A DNA stretch of 19,122 nt. It comes from a bacterium. GTDB lineage: Bacteria > Patescibacteriota > Minisyncoccia > Phycocordibacterales > UBA1550. Below the pieces are notes generated by a model, which had not been told where the DNA came from, did not search any database, and saw nothing but the letters and a program-made list of their open reading frames with translations. Location: positions 1-19,122 of the forward strand of contig JAKAMX010000012.1 in assembly GCA_021812665.1 (NCBI GenBank), in the 5' to 3' direction. Position numbers and translations under genes: made by a program. Shown in pieces: positions 6,986 to 13,502 of the stretch (within the stretch, counting starts at the first letter, position 1; every line of letters begins with the position of its first letter).

Positions 6986-7447
6986 ATGGCAAAGACCGCA
7001 CGAAATCTCGGAGAATTGAAGCTTGTCGCAGAAGGGTTTTTGAAGAAACTCTCAAAAGGCGCGGCGGCGGACAAGGCTGTTTTAGTAGGTCTCTCTGGGG
7101 ACTTGGGCTCGGGAAAGACAGCATTTACAAAATGCGTAGCAACTATTTTGGGTGTAGATGATACTGTAACAAGCCCAACGTTTGTGCTCGAAAAGCGATA
7201 CAATATCCCTGTGCGTGGTGGCAGGCAAAGATTCGCGCGACTCATCCACATCGATGCATATCGCTTAAACAAAGGAGAAGAAATGAATGCACTCGATTGG
7301 GAAGCGACCCTGGGCGACAAACAGAATTTGATATTTCTTGAGTGGCCAGAGCAGGTGAGCAGTGCGCTGCCGAAAAATATGATCAACCTCAATTTTGAAT
7401 ATGTTGATGATGGTGTGCGCTCAATTTCGGGCGACTATATAGAATAA
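6986..7447 (+). CDS. tsaE: tRNA threonylcarbamoyladenosine biosynthesis ATPase TsaE
   Basis: TsaE is the ATPase partner of the TsaD/TsaB complex that makes t6A37 in tRNAs reading ANN codons. The 153-aa protein has Walker A GDLGSGKT (about residues 38-45), the family motif TSPTFVLEKRY, HIDAYRL, and LEWPEQ near the C-terminus, all characteristic of TsaE. Length is normal. The start at 6986 (MAKTARNLGEL) is chosen because a longer frame from 6923 would span a terminator, and because an extended -10 lies 7 nt upstream. polA begins one base after its stop, so the two are co-transcribed. No tsaB or tsaD is in the window. Confidence 0.93.
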   Translation: MAKTARNLGELKLVAEGFLKKLSKGAAADKAVLVGLSGDLGSGKTAFTKCVATILGVDDTVTSPTFVLEKRYNIPVRGGRQRFARLIHIDAYRLNKGEEMNALDWEATLGDKQNLIFLEWPEQVSSALPKNMINLNFEYVDDGVRSISGDYIE

Positions 7448-7448
7448 A

Positions 7449-9812
7449 ATGGCAAAAAAAGAATTTAAAAAAACACTTGTCTTGTTCGACGCTCATGCGA
7501 TCTTGCATCGCGCATACCATGCGTTGCCAGATTTCGTATCCAGTAAAGGGGAGCCAACAGGTGCGCTCTATGGGCTTTCAACAATGCTCATGCGTATCAT
7601 CAAGGAGTTGAAGCCCGATTACCTTGCGGGATGTTTTGATTTGCCACAGCCAACATTTCGTCACGAAGCATACGAGGCGTATAAAGCAGGGAGAGCAAAA
7701 GCTGAGGACGATTTAGTGAGTCAGATCAAACGCGCACGTGATGTTTTTACTGCGCTCGGTATTCCTTCGTATGAGTTGCCGGGTTTTGAGGCCGACGACT
7801 TACTCGCAACAATTGTGGAGAAAATGAAGAGCGAAAAAGATCTTCGTATTGTGATTGCCTCAGGCGATATGGACACACTGCAGTTGGTCGAAGATGACCG
7901 TGTGTTGGTTTACACCCTCAAGAAGGGTCTCAACGACACCATTCTATACAACGAAAAAGCAGTAGTGGGGCGCTTTGGGTTTGAGCCAAAACTTCTGCCT
8001 GACTATAAAGGGCTTCGTGGTGATCCGTCAGACAATATCATCGGTATCAAGGGTATAGGTGAAAAAACTGCAACTACACTCATTACCACTTTTGGCTCAG
8101 TCGAGGAGATGTACAAAAAACTAAAGAAAGATCCTAAAGCTTTTTCAAAAGCGGGCCTGACACCACGTATTATTAAACTCCTTGAAGACAACGAAGAGGA
8201 AGCGCTCTTTTCAAAAACTCTTGCAACCGTGCGGCGCGACGCAAAAATTTCATACTCACTTCCCGCAAAAACATGGCGCGAAACATTTGATGCAGAAAAA
8301 GCAGAAGCGCTTTTTACCGAGCTTGATTTTCGCACACTCCGCGATCGCCTACGAGAGTTGTTGGGGATGGCAGTAGCACCCCAACCGTTATTGGAAGTGG
8401 AAGAGAAAGAAGAATATGATCCAACAGATTTCAAAAAAGCACAGATTGCGCTCTGGTTGCTAAACTCGGACATTACGACGCCGTCGCTCGAGGACATGCG
8501 TGAGTATACAAAAAAGAAAAAGTTTAAAGACATACTCGAAGATCTCGAAGCGCAAATCGGCAAGCAGGGACTAGGAAGTGTATATCGCGACATAGAAGTT
8601 CCGATAATTCCTATTATTGAGGATGCCCAGAAATATGGAATTATTGTAGATACAAAATATCTTGAGCAGCTTTCTAAAAAATATCACCAAGAACTAGACA
8701 AACTCACTGCAAAAATTTATAAGCATGTTGGTGAAGAATTTAATTTAAACTCACCAAAACAGCTTGGTGAGATGCTTTTCGACAAACTGAGCCTCGCCGC
8801 AAAAGGGTTGAAAAAGACTGAAGGGGGAGCACGCTCGACACGTGAGTCAGAACTCGAGAAACTCAAAGATGTGCATCCGGTGATTGCCGAGATTTTGTCA
8901 TATCGCGAGCTCCAGAAACTACTCTCTACCTATATAGACAATCTTCCTCGATTGATTGCCGAAGACAAGCGTCTTCATACGACCCTTAACCAGGCTGGCA
9001 CAACCACTGGCAGGATGTCTTCGTCGAACCCAAACCTCCAGAATATCCCTGTGCGTGGAGAAATGGGCAATGCTATCCGTTCTGCGTTTATTGCGCCGCC
9101 AAAATCAACACTGCTCGCTTTCGATTATTCACAAATTGAAATGCGTGTACTCGCGGTGCTTTCTGAGGACGACCACCTTATTGATATATTCAAAAAAGGG
9201 GAGGATGTGCACACATCCGTTGCAGCACGTGTTTTTAAAGTAAAAGAAAATGAGGTGACTTCGGAGATGCGACGCAAAGCGAAAGTCATTAATTTTGGAA
9301 TTGTGTACGGTATGGGCGTAAATGCGCTTAAAGACAATCTCGGCTCTACACGCGCGGAGGCACAAGAGTTTTATGATCACTACTTTGCAACGTTCCCCAA
9401 AGTTGCAAAGTATTTCGAAGAAGTGAAGTCACGCGCGAAAAAAGATGGTTACACGACCACGTATTATGGGCGAAGACGTTTTTTTGCCGGACTTAAGTCT
9501 CCTATTCAATATATTCGTGCGAGCGCAGAACGTATGGCGATGAATGCACCACTGCAGGGAACCGCAGCTGACATAATCAAGATCGCGATGAAACGTGCAC
9601 ATGACGGACTCGCAAAAGAAAATTTGCTTTCACGCGCACACCTGCTTCTCCAAATACACGACGAACTTTTGTTCGAGGTCGAAGAGAGCGCTGTCGAGAA
9701 AGCACGAACAATAATCGAGCACGCGATGGAACACGCGGTAGACCTCCCGGTCCCAACAACGGTATCTGTTAAAAAGGGTCTTCGGTGGGGAGAGATGAAA
9801 GATATCAAGTAA
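7449..9812 (+). CDS. polA: DNA polymerase I, no proofreading site
   Basis: DNA polymerase I fills gaps and removes primers in repair and lagging-strand maturation. At 787 aa it is shorter than the classical enzyme of about 930. The 5'-3' exonuclease domain (about 1-300) is intact: LFDAHAILHRAYHALP, PTFRHEAYEAYKAGR, PGFEADDLLAT, IASGDMDTLQLV, and the helix-hairpin-helix GIKGIGEKTATTLI. The central region (about 310-420) keeps only a degenerate 3'-5' exonuclease fold (ALWLLNSDITTPSLEDM), and I see no DEDD catalytic set. The polymerase motifs are complete: TTGRMSSSNPNLQNIP, motif A FDYSQIEMRVLA (about 558), motif B RRKAKVINFGIVYGMG (about 608), and motif C IHDELLFEVE (about 735). It sits between tsaE (1-bp gap) and holA (2-bp gap) in one operon. 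Confidence 0.97.
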   Translation: MAKKEFKKTLVLFDAHAILHRAYHALPDFVSSKGEPTGALYGLSTMLMRIIKELKPDYLAGCFDLPQPTFRHEAYEAYKAGRAKAEDDLVSQIKRARDVFTALGIPSYELPGFEADDLLATIVEKMKSEKDLRIVIASGDMDTLQLVEDDRVLVYTLKKGLNDTILYNEKAVVGRFGFEPKLLPDYKGLRGDPSDNIIGIKGIGEKTATTLITTFGSVEEMYKKLKKDPKAFSKAGLTPRIIKLLEDNEEEALFSKTLATVRRDAKISYSLPAKTWRETFDAEKAEALFTELDFRTLRDRLRELLGMAVAPQPLLEVEEKEEYDPTDFKKAQIALWLLNSDITTPSLEDMREYTKKKKFKDILEDLEAQIGKQGLGSVYRDIEVPIIPIIEDAQKYGIIVDTKYLEQLSKKYHQELDKLTAKIYKHVGEEFNLNSPKQLGEMLFDKLSLAAKGLKKTEGGARSTRESELEKLKDVHPVIAEILSYRELQKLLSTYIDNLPRLIAEDKRLHTTLNQAGTTTGRMSSSNPNLQNIPVRGEMGNAIRSAFIAPPKSTLLAFDYSQIEMRVLAVLSEDDHLIDIFKKGEDVHTSVAARVFKVKENEVTSEMRRKAKVINFGIVYGMGVNALKDNLGSTRAEAQEFYDHYFATFPKVAKYFEEVKSRAKKDGYTTTYYGRRRFFAGLKSPIQYIRASAERMAMNAPLQGTAADIIKIAMKRAHDGLAKENLLSRAHLLLQIHDELLFEVEESAVEKARTIIEHAMEHAVDLPVPTTVSVKKGLRWGEMKDIK

Positions 9813-9814
9813 AA

Positions 9815-10525
9815 ATGCTACATATTATTTACGGAAGTGATAGGGATGCTACACGAACGCAATTTCATGTTACGCATGATGTGGTGCGTGAGAAATGCAG
9901 CGATGAGGTTTTGATCACCGAGGGTTCTTTGTCAGACAATTCGCTTGCGGAGGCAGCATCCTCTGTTGGGCTTTTCGGAGAAAAAACTCTTTTTGTATTA
10001 GATAATATTTTAGAAAAGAAAGAGAACCAAGAGGTTGTTGCTGCGCGCGCAAAAGACCTCGTATTGTCGCCAAACTATTTTCTTGTCTGCGAGCCATCAC
10101 TAGAAAAAGAAATAATTGAGGCGTTGGAAAAAGCCGGCGCAAATATACAGGAATATGTTGCGCAAAAAACAAATGCACGTCCCGCGTTCAATATTTTTTC
10201 TCTGGGTGATGCACTTGGGAGAAGAAGCAAAAAAGAATTGTGGGTTTTATGTCACGAGGCACTTGACGCGGGGTGTGAGCCAGAAGAAATTTCCGGAACA
10301 CTGTTTTGGTCAGTTAAAAATATGATGCTCTTGAAAGATGCTCCCGCCGGTGTGCTGTGTGGACTTAATCCATTTATTGCAAAAAAGACACGCGAATTTT
10401 CTAAGAATTATTCTAAAGAAGAAATTATTGATCTTTCTCGTGCGTTAGTCGCCGCATATCATTATGCACACAATGGGGGAGAGCCGATGGACATTGCGCT
10501 TGAACGTTTTGTGTTGAGTATATAA
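9815..10525 (+). CDS. holA: DNA polymerase III delta subunit-like protein (HolA)
   Basis: The delta subunit opens the sliding clamp in the clamp-loader complex. The 236-aa protein is well below the usual length of about 330. It keeps the N-terminal MLHIIYGSDRDATR, the KTLFVLDNIL strand of the first domain, and the C-terminal part with FNIFSLGDALGRRSKKELW, ALDAGCEPEEISGTLFWSVKNMMLLK and NPFIAKKTREFSKNYSKEEI. These correspond to the F-x-L-x-DA-x-GR, G-EP and PF...K motifs of HolA. The shortening lies mainly in the middle AAA+-like domain. The start at 9815 is chosen over 9785 because it lies just after the polA stop and matches the family start. It is the last gene of the tsaE-polA-holA operon. 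Confidence 0.8.
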   Translation: MLHIIYGSDRDATRTQFHVTHDVVREKCSDEVLITEGSLSDNSLAEAASSVGLFGEKTLFVLDNILEKKENQEVVAARAKDLVLSPNYFLVCEPSLEKEIIEALEKAGANIQEYVAQKTNARPAFNIFSLGDALGRRSKKELWVLCHEALDAGCEPEEISGTLFWSVKNMMLLKDAPAGVLCGLNPFIAKKTREFSKNYSKEEIIDLSRALVAAYHYAHNGGEPMDIALERFVLSI

Positions 10526-10567
10526 TTATATAAGAGCAGCTGTCAGCATCTTCTTGTTTATTGTAAT

Positions 10568-10592
10568 AAAAAAAGACGACACCGTGGTGTCG
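10568..10592 (-). terminator. Intrinsic terminator of the orphan RNA
   Basis: On the minus strand GGCGACACC pairs with GGTGTCGTC, then TTTTTTT (plus-strand A-run 10568-10574). The end of holA is only about 40 bp away on the other strand, so it may also serve that operon in reverse, though without a U-run there. Confidence 0.8.
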
Positions 10593-10740
10593 CCTTTGAG
10601 AGGTTTGTAGAGAGAAAGAACTTTCTGATTTGTGGCGCGATGTATTGCGCAATGAACTATGGGGTAGTAAGCAGATGCTTTGTGCTGTGGAGATCAATAA
10701 GCTGATCGAACTTCAAAGATTGCGAACCACATTCCTATCT
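10568..10740 (-). ncRNA. Orphan small RNA unit with own promoter and terminator
   Basis: A complete minus-strand transcription unit of about 173 nt with no convincing ORF. The promoter is TTGTAC-17-TATAAT and the terminator is a GC-rich hairpin followed by seven U. Internal structure includes a hairpin GATCA...TGATC, a hairpin AGAAA-GTTC-TTTCT, and possible long-range pairing of TGTGG-TT-CGCAAT near the 5' end with ATTGCG...CCACA later. Size and single-gene layout are compatible with a 6S RNA, but I could not build the characteristic long closing stem with a central bubble, so the family is unassigned. It lies between holA and tRNA-Lys and faces holA. The 90-aa frame through it (10425-10697) crosses the terminator and is rejected. 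Confidence 0.55.
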
Positions 10741-10746
10741 GAGTAC

Positions 10747-10775
10747 ATTATACGCTGGGGTCTATTTATGTACAA
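10747..10775 (-). promoter_or_regulatory. Promoter of the orphan RNA
   Basis: TTGTAC (10770-10775) and a perfect TATAAT (10747-10752) are 17 nt apart on the minus strand. The predicted start is about 10740. Confidence 0.75.
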
Positions 10776-10815
10776 GGGGTTTTGTGGATAACTAGAGTGT
10801 CGCGAGGGCGAATAT

Positions 10816-10843
10816 TTGAAAAAACCTATATATGTGGTAGTAT
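10816..10843 (+). promoter_or_regulatory. Promoter of the tRNA-Lys transcript
   Basis: TTGAAA (10816-10821), a 16-nt spacer and TAGTAT (10838-10843), with TGG before the -10. The start is predicted at about 10850, roughly 84 nt before the mature tRNA. The leader therefore contains the duplicated tRNA 5' end at 10858-10871. Confidence 0.65.
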
Positions 10844-10857
10844 TTCGTGGTTCCTGA

Positions 10858-10871
10858 AAGCGCCCGTAGCT
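10858..10871 (+). repeat. Duplicated 5' end of tRNA-Lys
   Basis: AAGCGCCCGTAGCT (10858-10871) is identical to 10932-10945, the first bases of tRNA-Lys. A GGTAG follows in both, but the rest of the upstream copy has no anticodon or T arm. It looks like a tRNA remnant or a decoy in the leader of the tRNA transcript. Confidence 0.7.
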
Positions 10872-10933
10872 GTTTTGGTAGGCCCAGCAGAAAAAGGGTA
10901 GAGAGCGTGCCACATGATAACAATTTAATATAA

Positions 10934-11006
10934 GCGCCCGTAGCTCAGTCGGTAGAGCAGTTGCCTTTTAAGCAAACGGTCGCAGGTTCGATTCCTGCCG
11001 GGCGCA
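10934..11006 (+). tRNA. tRNA-Lys(TTT)
   Basis: A 73-nt cloverleaf. Acceptor GCGCCCG pairs with CGGGCGC and the discriminator is A. The D arm is GCTC...GAGC, the anticodon loop CTTTTAA gives anticodon TTT, and the T arm is GCAGG-TTCGATT-CCTGC. The outermost anticodon-stem pair (27-43) is G-A, so that stem has four regular pairs. CCA is not encoded and must be added. The ORF on the opposite strand (10925-11275) is antisense tRNA and not a gene. Confidence 0.97.
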
Positions 11007-11058
11007 CAAATACAAAAAGTCGAGGAGGTACCTCGACTTTTTGTATTTGTGCGCCCGG
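10998..11058 (+). terminator. 28-bp perfect inverted repeat after tRNA-Lys, reaching into the tRNA
   Basis: Arm 10998-11025 and arm 11031-11058 are perfectly complementary around a 5-nt AGGTA spacer. The first arm begins inside the tRNA (T-stem end and the whole 3' acceptor strand). The second therefore contains a reverse-complement copy of the tRNA 3' end (GCGCCCGG). The A/T-rich part (AAAAAG...CTTTTT) could act as a terminator, although the stem continues past the T-run. Folding in this way would compete with the mature tRNA structure. Confidence 0.85.
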
Positions 11059-11087
11059 AGAAAGCGAAGCTTTCGTCAGGAATCGAA
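11059..11087 (+). repeat. Interrupted continuation of the inverted tRNA copy
   Basis: After the 28-bp arm, 18 nt that do not match the tRNA (containing GAAAGC-GAA-GCTTTC) interrupt the inverted copy. It then resumes with CAGGAATCGAA (11077-11087), the reverse complement of the T arm. About 39 nt of the tRNA 3' half are thus duplicated in inverted orientation with one insertion. Confidence 0.7.
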
Positions 11088-11092
11088 AGGCG

Positions 11093-11222
11093 CAGCGTTG
11101 TTTTGCAAGCTTGCAAAACCGCGAGCCGGGGTCGCGAGTACTTATGAGCAAAGCGAGTTAGTAACTCGTGACCGATGAACCCTATTTCTTGCGACGGCAA
11201 GAAAAATATTCGTGACCACAAG
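11093..11222 (+). repeat. Structured tRNA-trailer repeat, copy A
   Basis: The core 11093-11173 matches copy B on the minus strand at 18115-18213. It starts CAGCGTT and contains the 20-bp palindrome GTTTTGCAAGCTTGCAAAAC (11100-11119). It continues with CGCGAG.CGGGGTCG.GAGTACTTA, then a hairpin CGAGTT-AGT-AACTCG, and ends AGTAACTCGTGACC. Downstream come a TTCTTGC-GACG-GCAAGAA hairpin and CGTGACCACAAG (11211-11222), a 12-mer also found at the end of copy B. Both copies lie 3' of a tRNA in the same orientation. No start codon, Shine-Dalgarno or protein family is apparent. Confidence 0.8.
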
Positions 11223-11285
11223 AGACATTGAGCAAAACTTGATAGCCTGTGACCAGTGGGTCCGAAACACAACATCGTCCATCTA

Positions 11286-11294
11286 TGCTAAAAT
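11286..11294 (+). promoter_or_regulatory. Extended -10 of the EamA-like gene
   Basis: TGC-TAAAAT (11286-11294) ends 7 nt before the ATG at 11302, predicting a leaderless mRNA. This decides the start against an upstream ATG at 11212. Confidence 0.6.
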
Positions 11295-11301
11295 ACTTCA
11301 T

Positions 11302-11736
11302 ATGCCACTTATTATTCTTATTGTGTTTGCGACAGTTCTTTATACACTTTTCGATATCTTTGCTTCTCGTGCAGGAAATCAAATCGATGCAAATTTGAGT
11401 GCGGTTATTTTTAATGGTCTTGGCGCTGTCCTCCCACTTATTATTTATGCATATTTTAAGCTCTCTAAAGGAAATAATTTAATCCCGACATCTAATGCCG
11501 GGCTCGCATATTCGGGATTAGCAGGAGTTTCAATCGCTGCATTTTCGTATTTATTAATCAAGATTTTTGAAAAAGGAGGGTTGGGGTATGTTATTCCGTT
11601 AATTTACGGAGGAACAATTGTGCTCGCATCGCTTGCTGGGTGGCTCATATTTAAAGAGGACGTTTCTGTGCTTCAGATTCTCGGCGTAGCCGTTGTTGTG
11701 ATAGGCATAGGACTTATTGTTTATTCGAAGATATAA
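11302..11736 (+). CDS. Small EamA/DMT-like four-to-five-helix membrane protein
   Basis: A 144-aa hydrophobic protein resembling a single half of the drug/metabolite transporter (EamA) fold, similar in size to small multidrug-resistance-like proteins. Membrane segments are visible at about 2-20, 32-50, 66-85, 96-113 and 118-140. The final pair has the typical GGTIVLASLAGWLIFKEDVSVLQILGVAVVVIGI pattern of an EamA repeat (E/K-D before the last helix). Such half-size proteins usually work as dimers. The substrate is unknown. The start follows an extended -10 at leaderless distance. Its 3' end contains the -10 of the Nramp gene, and the two lie 9 bp apart, so they may share transcripts. Confidence 0.75.
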   Translation: MPLIILIVFATVLYTLFDIFASRAGNQIDANLSAVIFNGLGAVLPLIIYAYFKLSKGNNLIPTSNAGLAYSGLAGVSIAAFSYLLIKIFEKGGLGYVIPLIYGGTIVLASLAGWLIFKEDVSVLQILGVAVVVIGIGLIVYSKI

Positions 11737-11737
11737 T
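11732..11737 (+). promoter_or_regulatory. -10 box before the Nramp gene
   Basis: TATAAT overlaps the stop codon of the EamA-like gene and lies 8 nt before the ATG at 11746. No convincing -35 is seen, so it may be weak. Confidence 0.4.
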
Positions 11738-11745
11738 CTCGATTT

Positions 11746-13029
11746 ATGTTTAAAGGAGTAAAAAATTTTTTCAGAAAAGCAGGACCAGGAGTGGTGACAG
11801 GAGCAGCCGACGATGATCCGTCGGGGATCGCTACTTACTCGCAAACCGGAGCGCAGTTTGGATACGCTCAGCTGTGGACAGCCGCAGCACTTCTTCCTTT
11901 TATGGTTGCGATACAGGAGGCGTGCGCACGCATCGGTGCGGTTACTGGCAAGGGTATTGCTGCGGTGGTGAAAGAAAACTACAGCAAAAAGATTTTATAC
12001 CCAATGGTTCTTCTTATCGTGCTTGCGAACACAATAAATATTGGAGCAGATCTTGGTGCGATGGGTGCGGCTGCGCAACTCATCATTCCTATCCCTTTTG
12101 GTGTACTCGTTTTATTTTTTACAGCACTCGTTTTAATTTTGGAAATTTTTGTTTCTTATAGATCATATGCAAAAATTTTGAAATGGTTTGCGCTCTCACT
12201 CCTCGCATATCCGCTCACAGTACTCCTGGTTGCACAACCATGGAAGGAACTGCTGCATGCAACTTTTGTGCCGCATGTTGAACTTAACTTTGCATTCCTC
12301 TTCATTATTACTGGTGTTTTTGGCACGACCGTTTCACCCTATATGTTTTTCTGGCAGGCGTCCGAAGAAGTTGAGGAAGAAAAAGAGCGCCACATGATCA
12401 AGGAAGGGCAGCGGCCGCACATTACGAAAAGATTTATGCGCGCGCTTCGCCTCGATAACTTTTTTGGCATGCTTTCGTCCGAGATTGCAACATGGTGCAT
12501 CATTGTGGTGGGTGCAACTGTCTTGCATGCAAACGGCATTACTGATATTCGCACAGCAGCGGACGCGGCACGTGCAATTGAACCACTTGTACAAACATTC
12601 CCCAACGCAGGAATGCTCGCAAAAATAATTTTCTCTACCGGTATCATTGGACTCGGACTTCTTGGTGTGCCAGTACTTTCTGCCTCTGCTTCGTATGCAC
12701 TTTCGGAAACACTCAATCTACGAGAAGGTCTCAATTTAAAACTAAAAAAAGCACATGGGTTCTATGGCATCATTACCATCGCTACAATCGTAGGACTCGC
12801 TATAAACTTCATCGGTATTGATCCAATGAAGGCGCTTGTGTTTACTGCGGTGTTCAATGGCGTTGCGGCGGTTCCACTCATTTTTGTTATCGCGCTGGTA
12901 GCACGAAATGAAAAAATAATGGGTGAACACAAGAGCGGTATTCTCTCAAATACGTTTGTGTGGGCAACCTTCGTGCTTATGGGGCTGTCAGCAATTCTGC
13001 TTTTTGTGACTCTTGGAAAGGGTATCTAA
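11746..13029 (+). CDS. Nramp-family (SLC11-like) metal ion transporter, atypical motif
   Basis: A 427-aa multi-helix membrane protein of the Nramp/MntH superfamily, which moves divalent metals, usually with protons. The family is clear from PGVVTGAADDDPSGIATYSQ in helix 1 and the overall length and helix pattern (about 11). The classical helix 1 DPGN motif reads DPSG (24-27), and the helix 6 MPH-type motif reads SPYM in GTTVSPYMFFWQASEEV (about 191-207). Both positions line the metal site in known Nramps. The protein therefore belongs to a divergent clade whose ion preference, Mn/Fe or possibly Mg as in Nramp-related magnesium transporters, cannot be read from the sequence. An acidic EEVEEEKE loop follows helix 6. 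It lies behind the EamA-like gene and converges on the DoxX-like gene with 14 bp between stops. Confidence 0.88.
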   Translation: MFKGVKNFFRKAGPGVVTGAADDDPSGIATYSQTGAQFGYAQLWTAAALLPFMVAIQEACARIGAVTGKGIAAVVKENYSKKILYPMVLLIVLANTINIGADLGAMGAAAQLIIPIPFGVLVLFFTALVLILEIFVSYRSYAKILKWFALSLLAYPLTVLLVAQPWKELLHATFVPHVELNFAFLFIITGVFGTTVSPYMFFWQASEEVEEEKERHMIKEGQRPHITKRFMRALRLDNFFGMLSSEIATWCIIVVGATVLHANGITDIRTAADAARAIEPLVQTFPNAGMLAKIIFSTGIIGLGLLGVPVLSASASYALSETLNLREGLNLKLKKAHGFYGIITIATIVGLAINFIGIDPMKALVFTAVFNGVAAVPLIFVIALVARNEKIMGEHKSGILSNTFVWATFVLMGLSAILLFVTLGKGI

Positions 13030-13043
13030 GTGATTAGTCAAAA

Positions 13044-13457
13044 TTAAAGAGGTAGGTCAAACGCAAATGCGCCCGCGCCGAGGAAGAGGAGTGCAAAAGA
13101 AACAAAGGCGAGTAAAAGGCAGAAACCGAACTTGTGGCGAGGAAGTGCTTCTGGTTTAAAGAATTTAATTATTGCCGCAATGAGCATCATGCTGCCTGTT
13201 GCAAGCGCTGCGCCTTGGGTCCAGAGACCAACGAGCAAGAGGGCACCACCCAAAAACTTTACGAGTGATACGAGTGCCGCAAATAGTTTTGCAGGCCTCA
13301 AACCGATTTTTTGAAAAGATTCAATTTGCTCTTCTTTGTGATATTTAACGCCAATATACCAAAGGCGAAGAAATGTAAAACCGAGGATCGCACGGATCAT
13401 AAAAATGCCGAGCACTTGATAAGTAAAAAGGGTGGGGAAGAGGGCTAATGTATGCAT
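13044..13457 (-). CDS. DoxX-like membrane protein
   Basis: A 137-aa four-helix membrane protein of the DoxX/DoxD type. The pattern is an N-terminal helix with RAILGFTFLRLWYIGVKYH, a Phe-x-Lys-x-GL loop, KFLGGALLLVGLWTQGAALA and ATGSMMLIAAIIKFF, and a final hydrophobic segment LLLAFVSFALLFLGAGAFAF. The family is loosely tied to redox or oxidative-stress functions, but the role here is unknown. A minus-strand extended -10 (TGG-TAGCAT, with TAGCAT at 13464-13469) ends 6 nt before the ATG, so the mRNA is probably leaderless. It is divergent from the SpoU methylase gene, and the two promoters sit back to back within 46 bp. Confidence 0.8.
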   Translation of the reverse strand: MHTLALFPTLFTYQVLGIFMIRAILGFTFLRLWYIGVKYHKEEQIESFQKIGLRPAKLFAALVSLVKFLGGALLLVGLWTQGAALATGSMMLIAAIIKFFKPEALPRHKFGFCLLLAFVSFALLFLGAGAFAFDLPL

Positions 13458-13463
13458 GTCAGT

Positions 13464-13496
13464 ATGCTACCAAAAACCAGAAAGATGCGCTAGTAT
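13464..13496. promoter_or_regulatory. Back-to-back divergent leaderless promoters
   Basis: The minus-strand TAGCAT (13464-13469) serves the DoxX-like gene and the plus-strand TAGTAT (13491-13496) serves the SpoU gene. Each is exactly 6 nt from its ATG. The whole intergenic region is 45 bp, so the upstream parts of the two promoters overlap. Confidence 0.6.
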
Positions 13497-13502
13497 GCCG
13501 GT

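Noticed and set aside
10425..10697. 90-aa minus-strand ORF over the orphan RNA
   Set aside because: It runs through the RNA terminator into holA antisense sequence and has no ribosome binding site.
10783..10791. TGTGGATAA, identical to a DnaA box
   Set aside because: It is a single box with no cluster, no AT-rich unwinding region and no dnaA or dnaN nearby. An origin cannot be claimed.
10925..11275. Minus-strand ORFs containing a GIEPATVCLKG-like string
   Set aside because: This is antisense translation of the tRNA-Lys gene and its inverted copy, a well-known source of spurious proteins.
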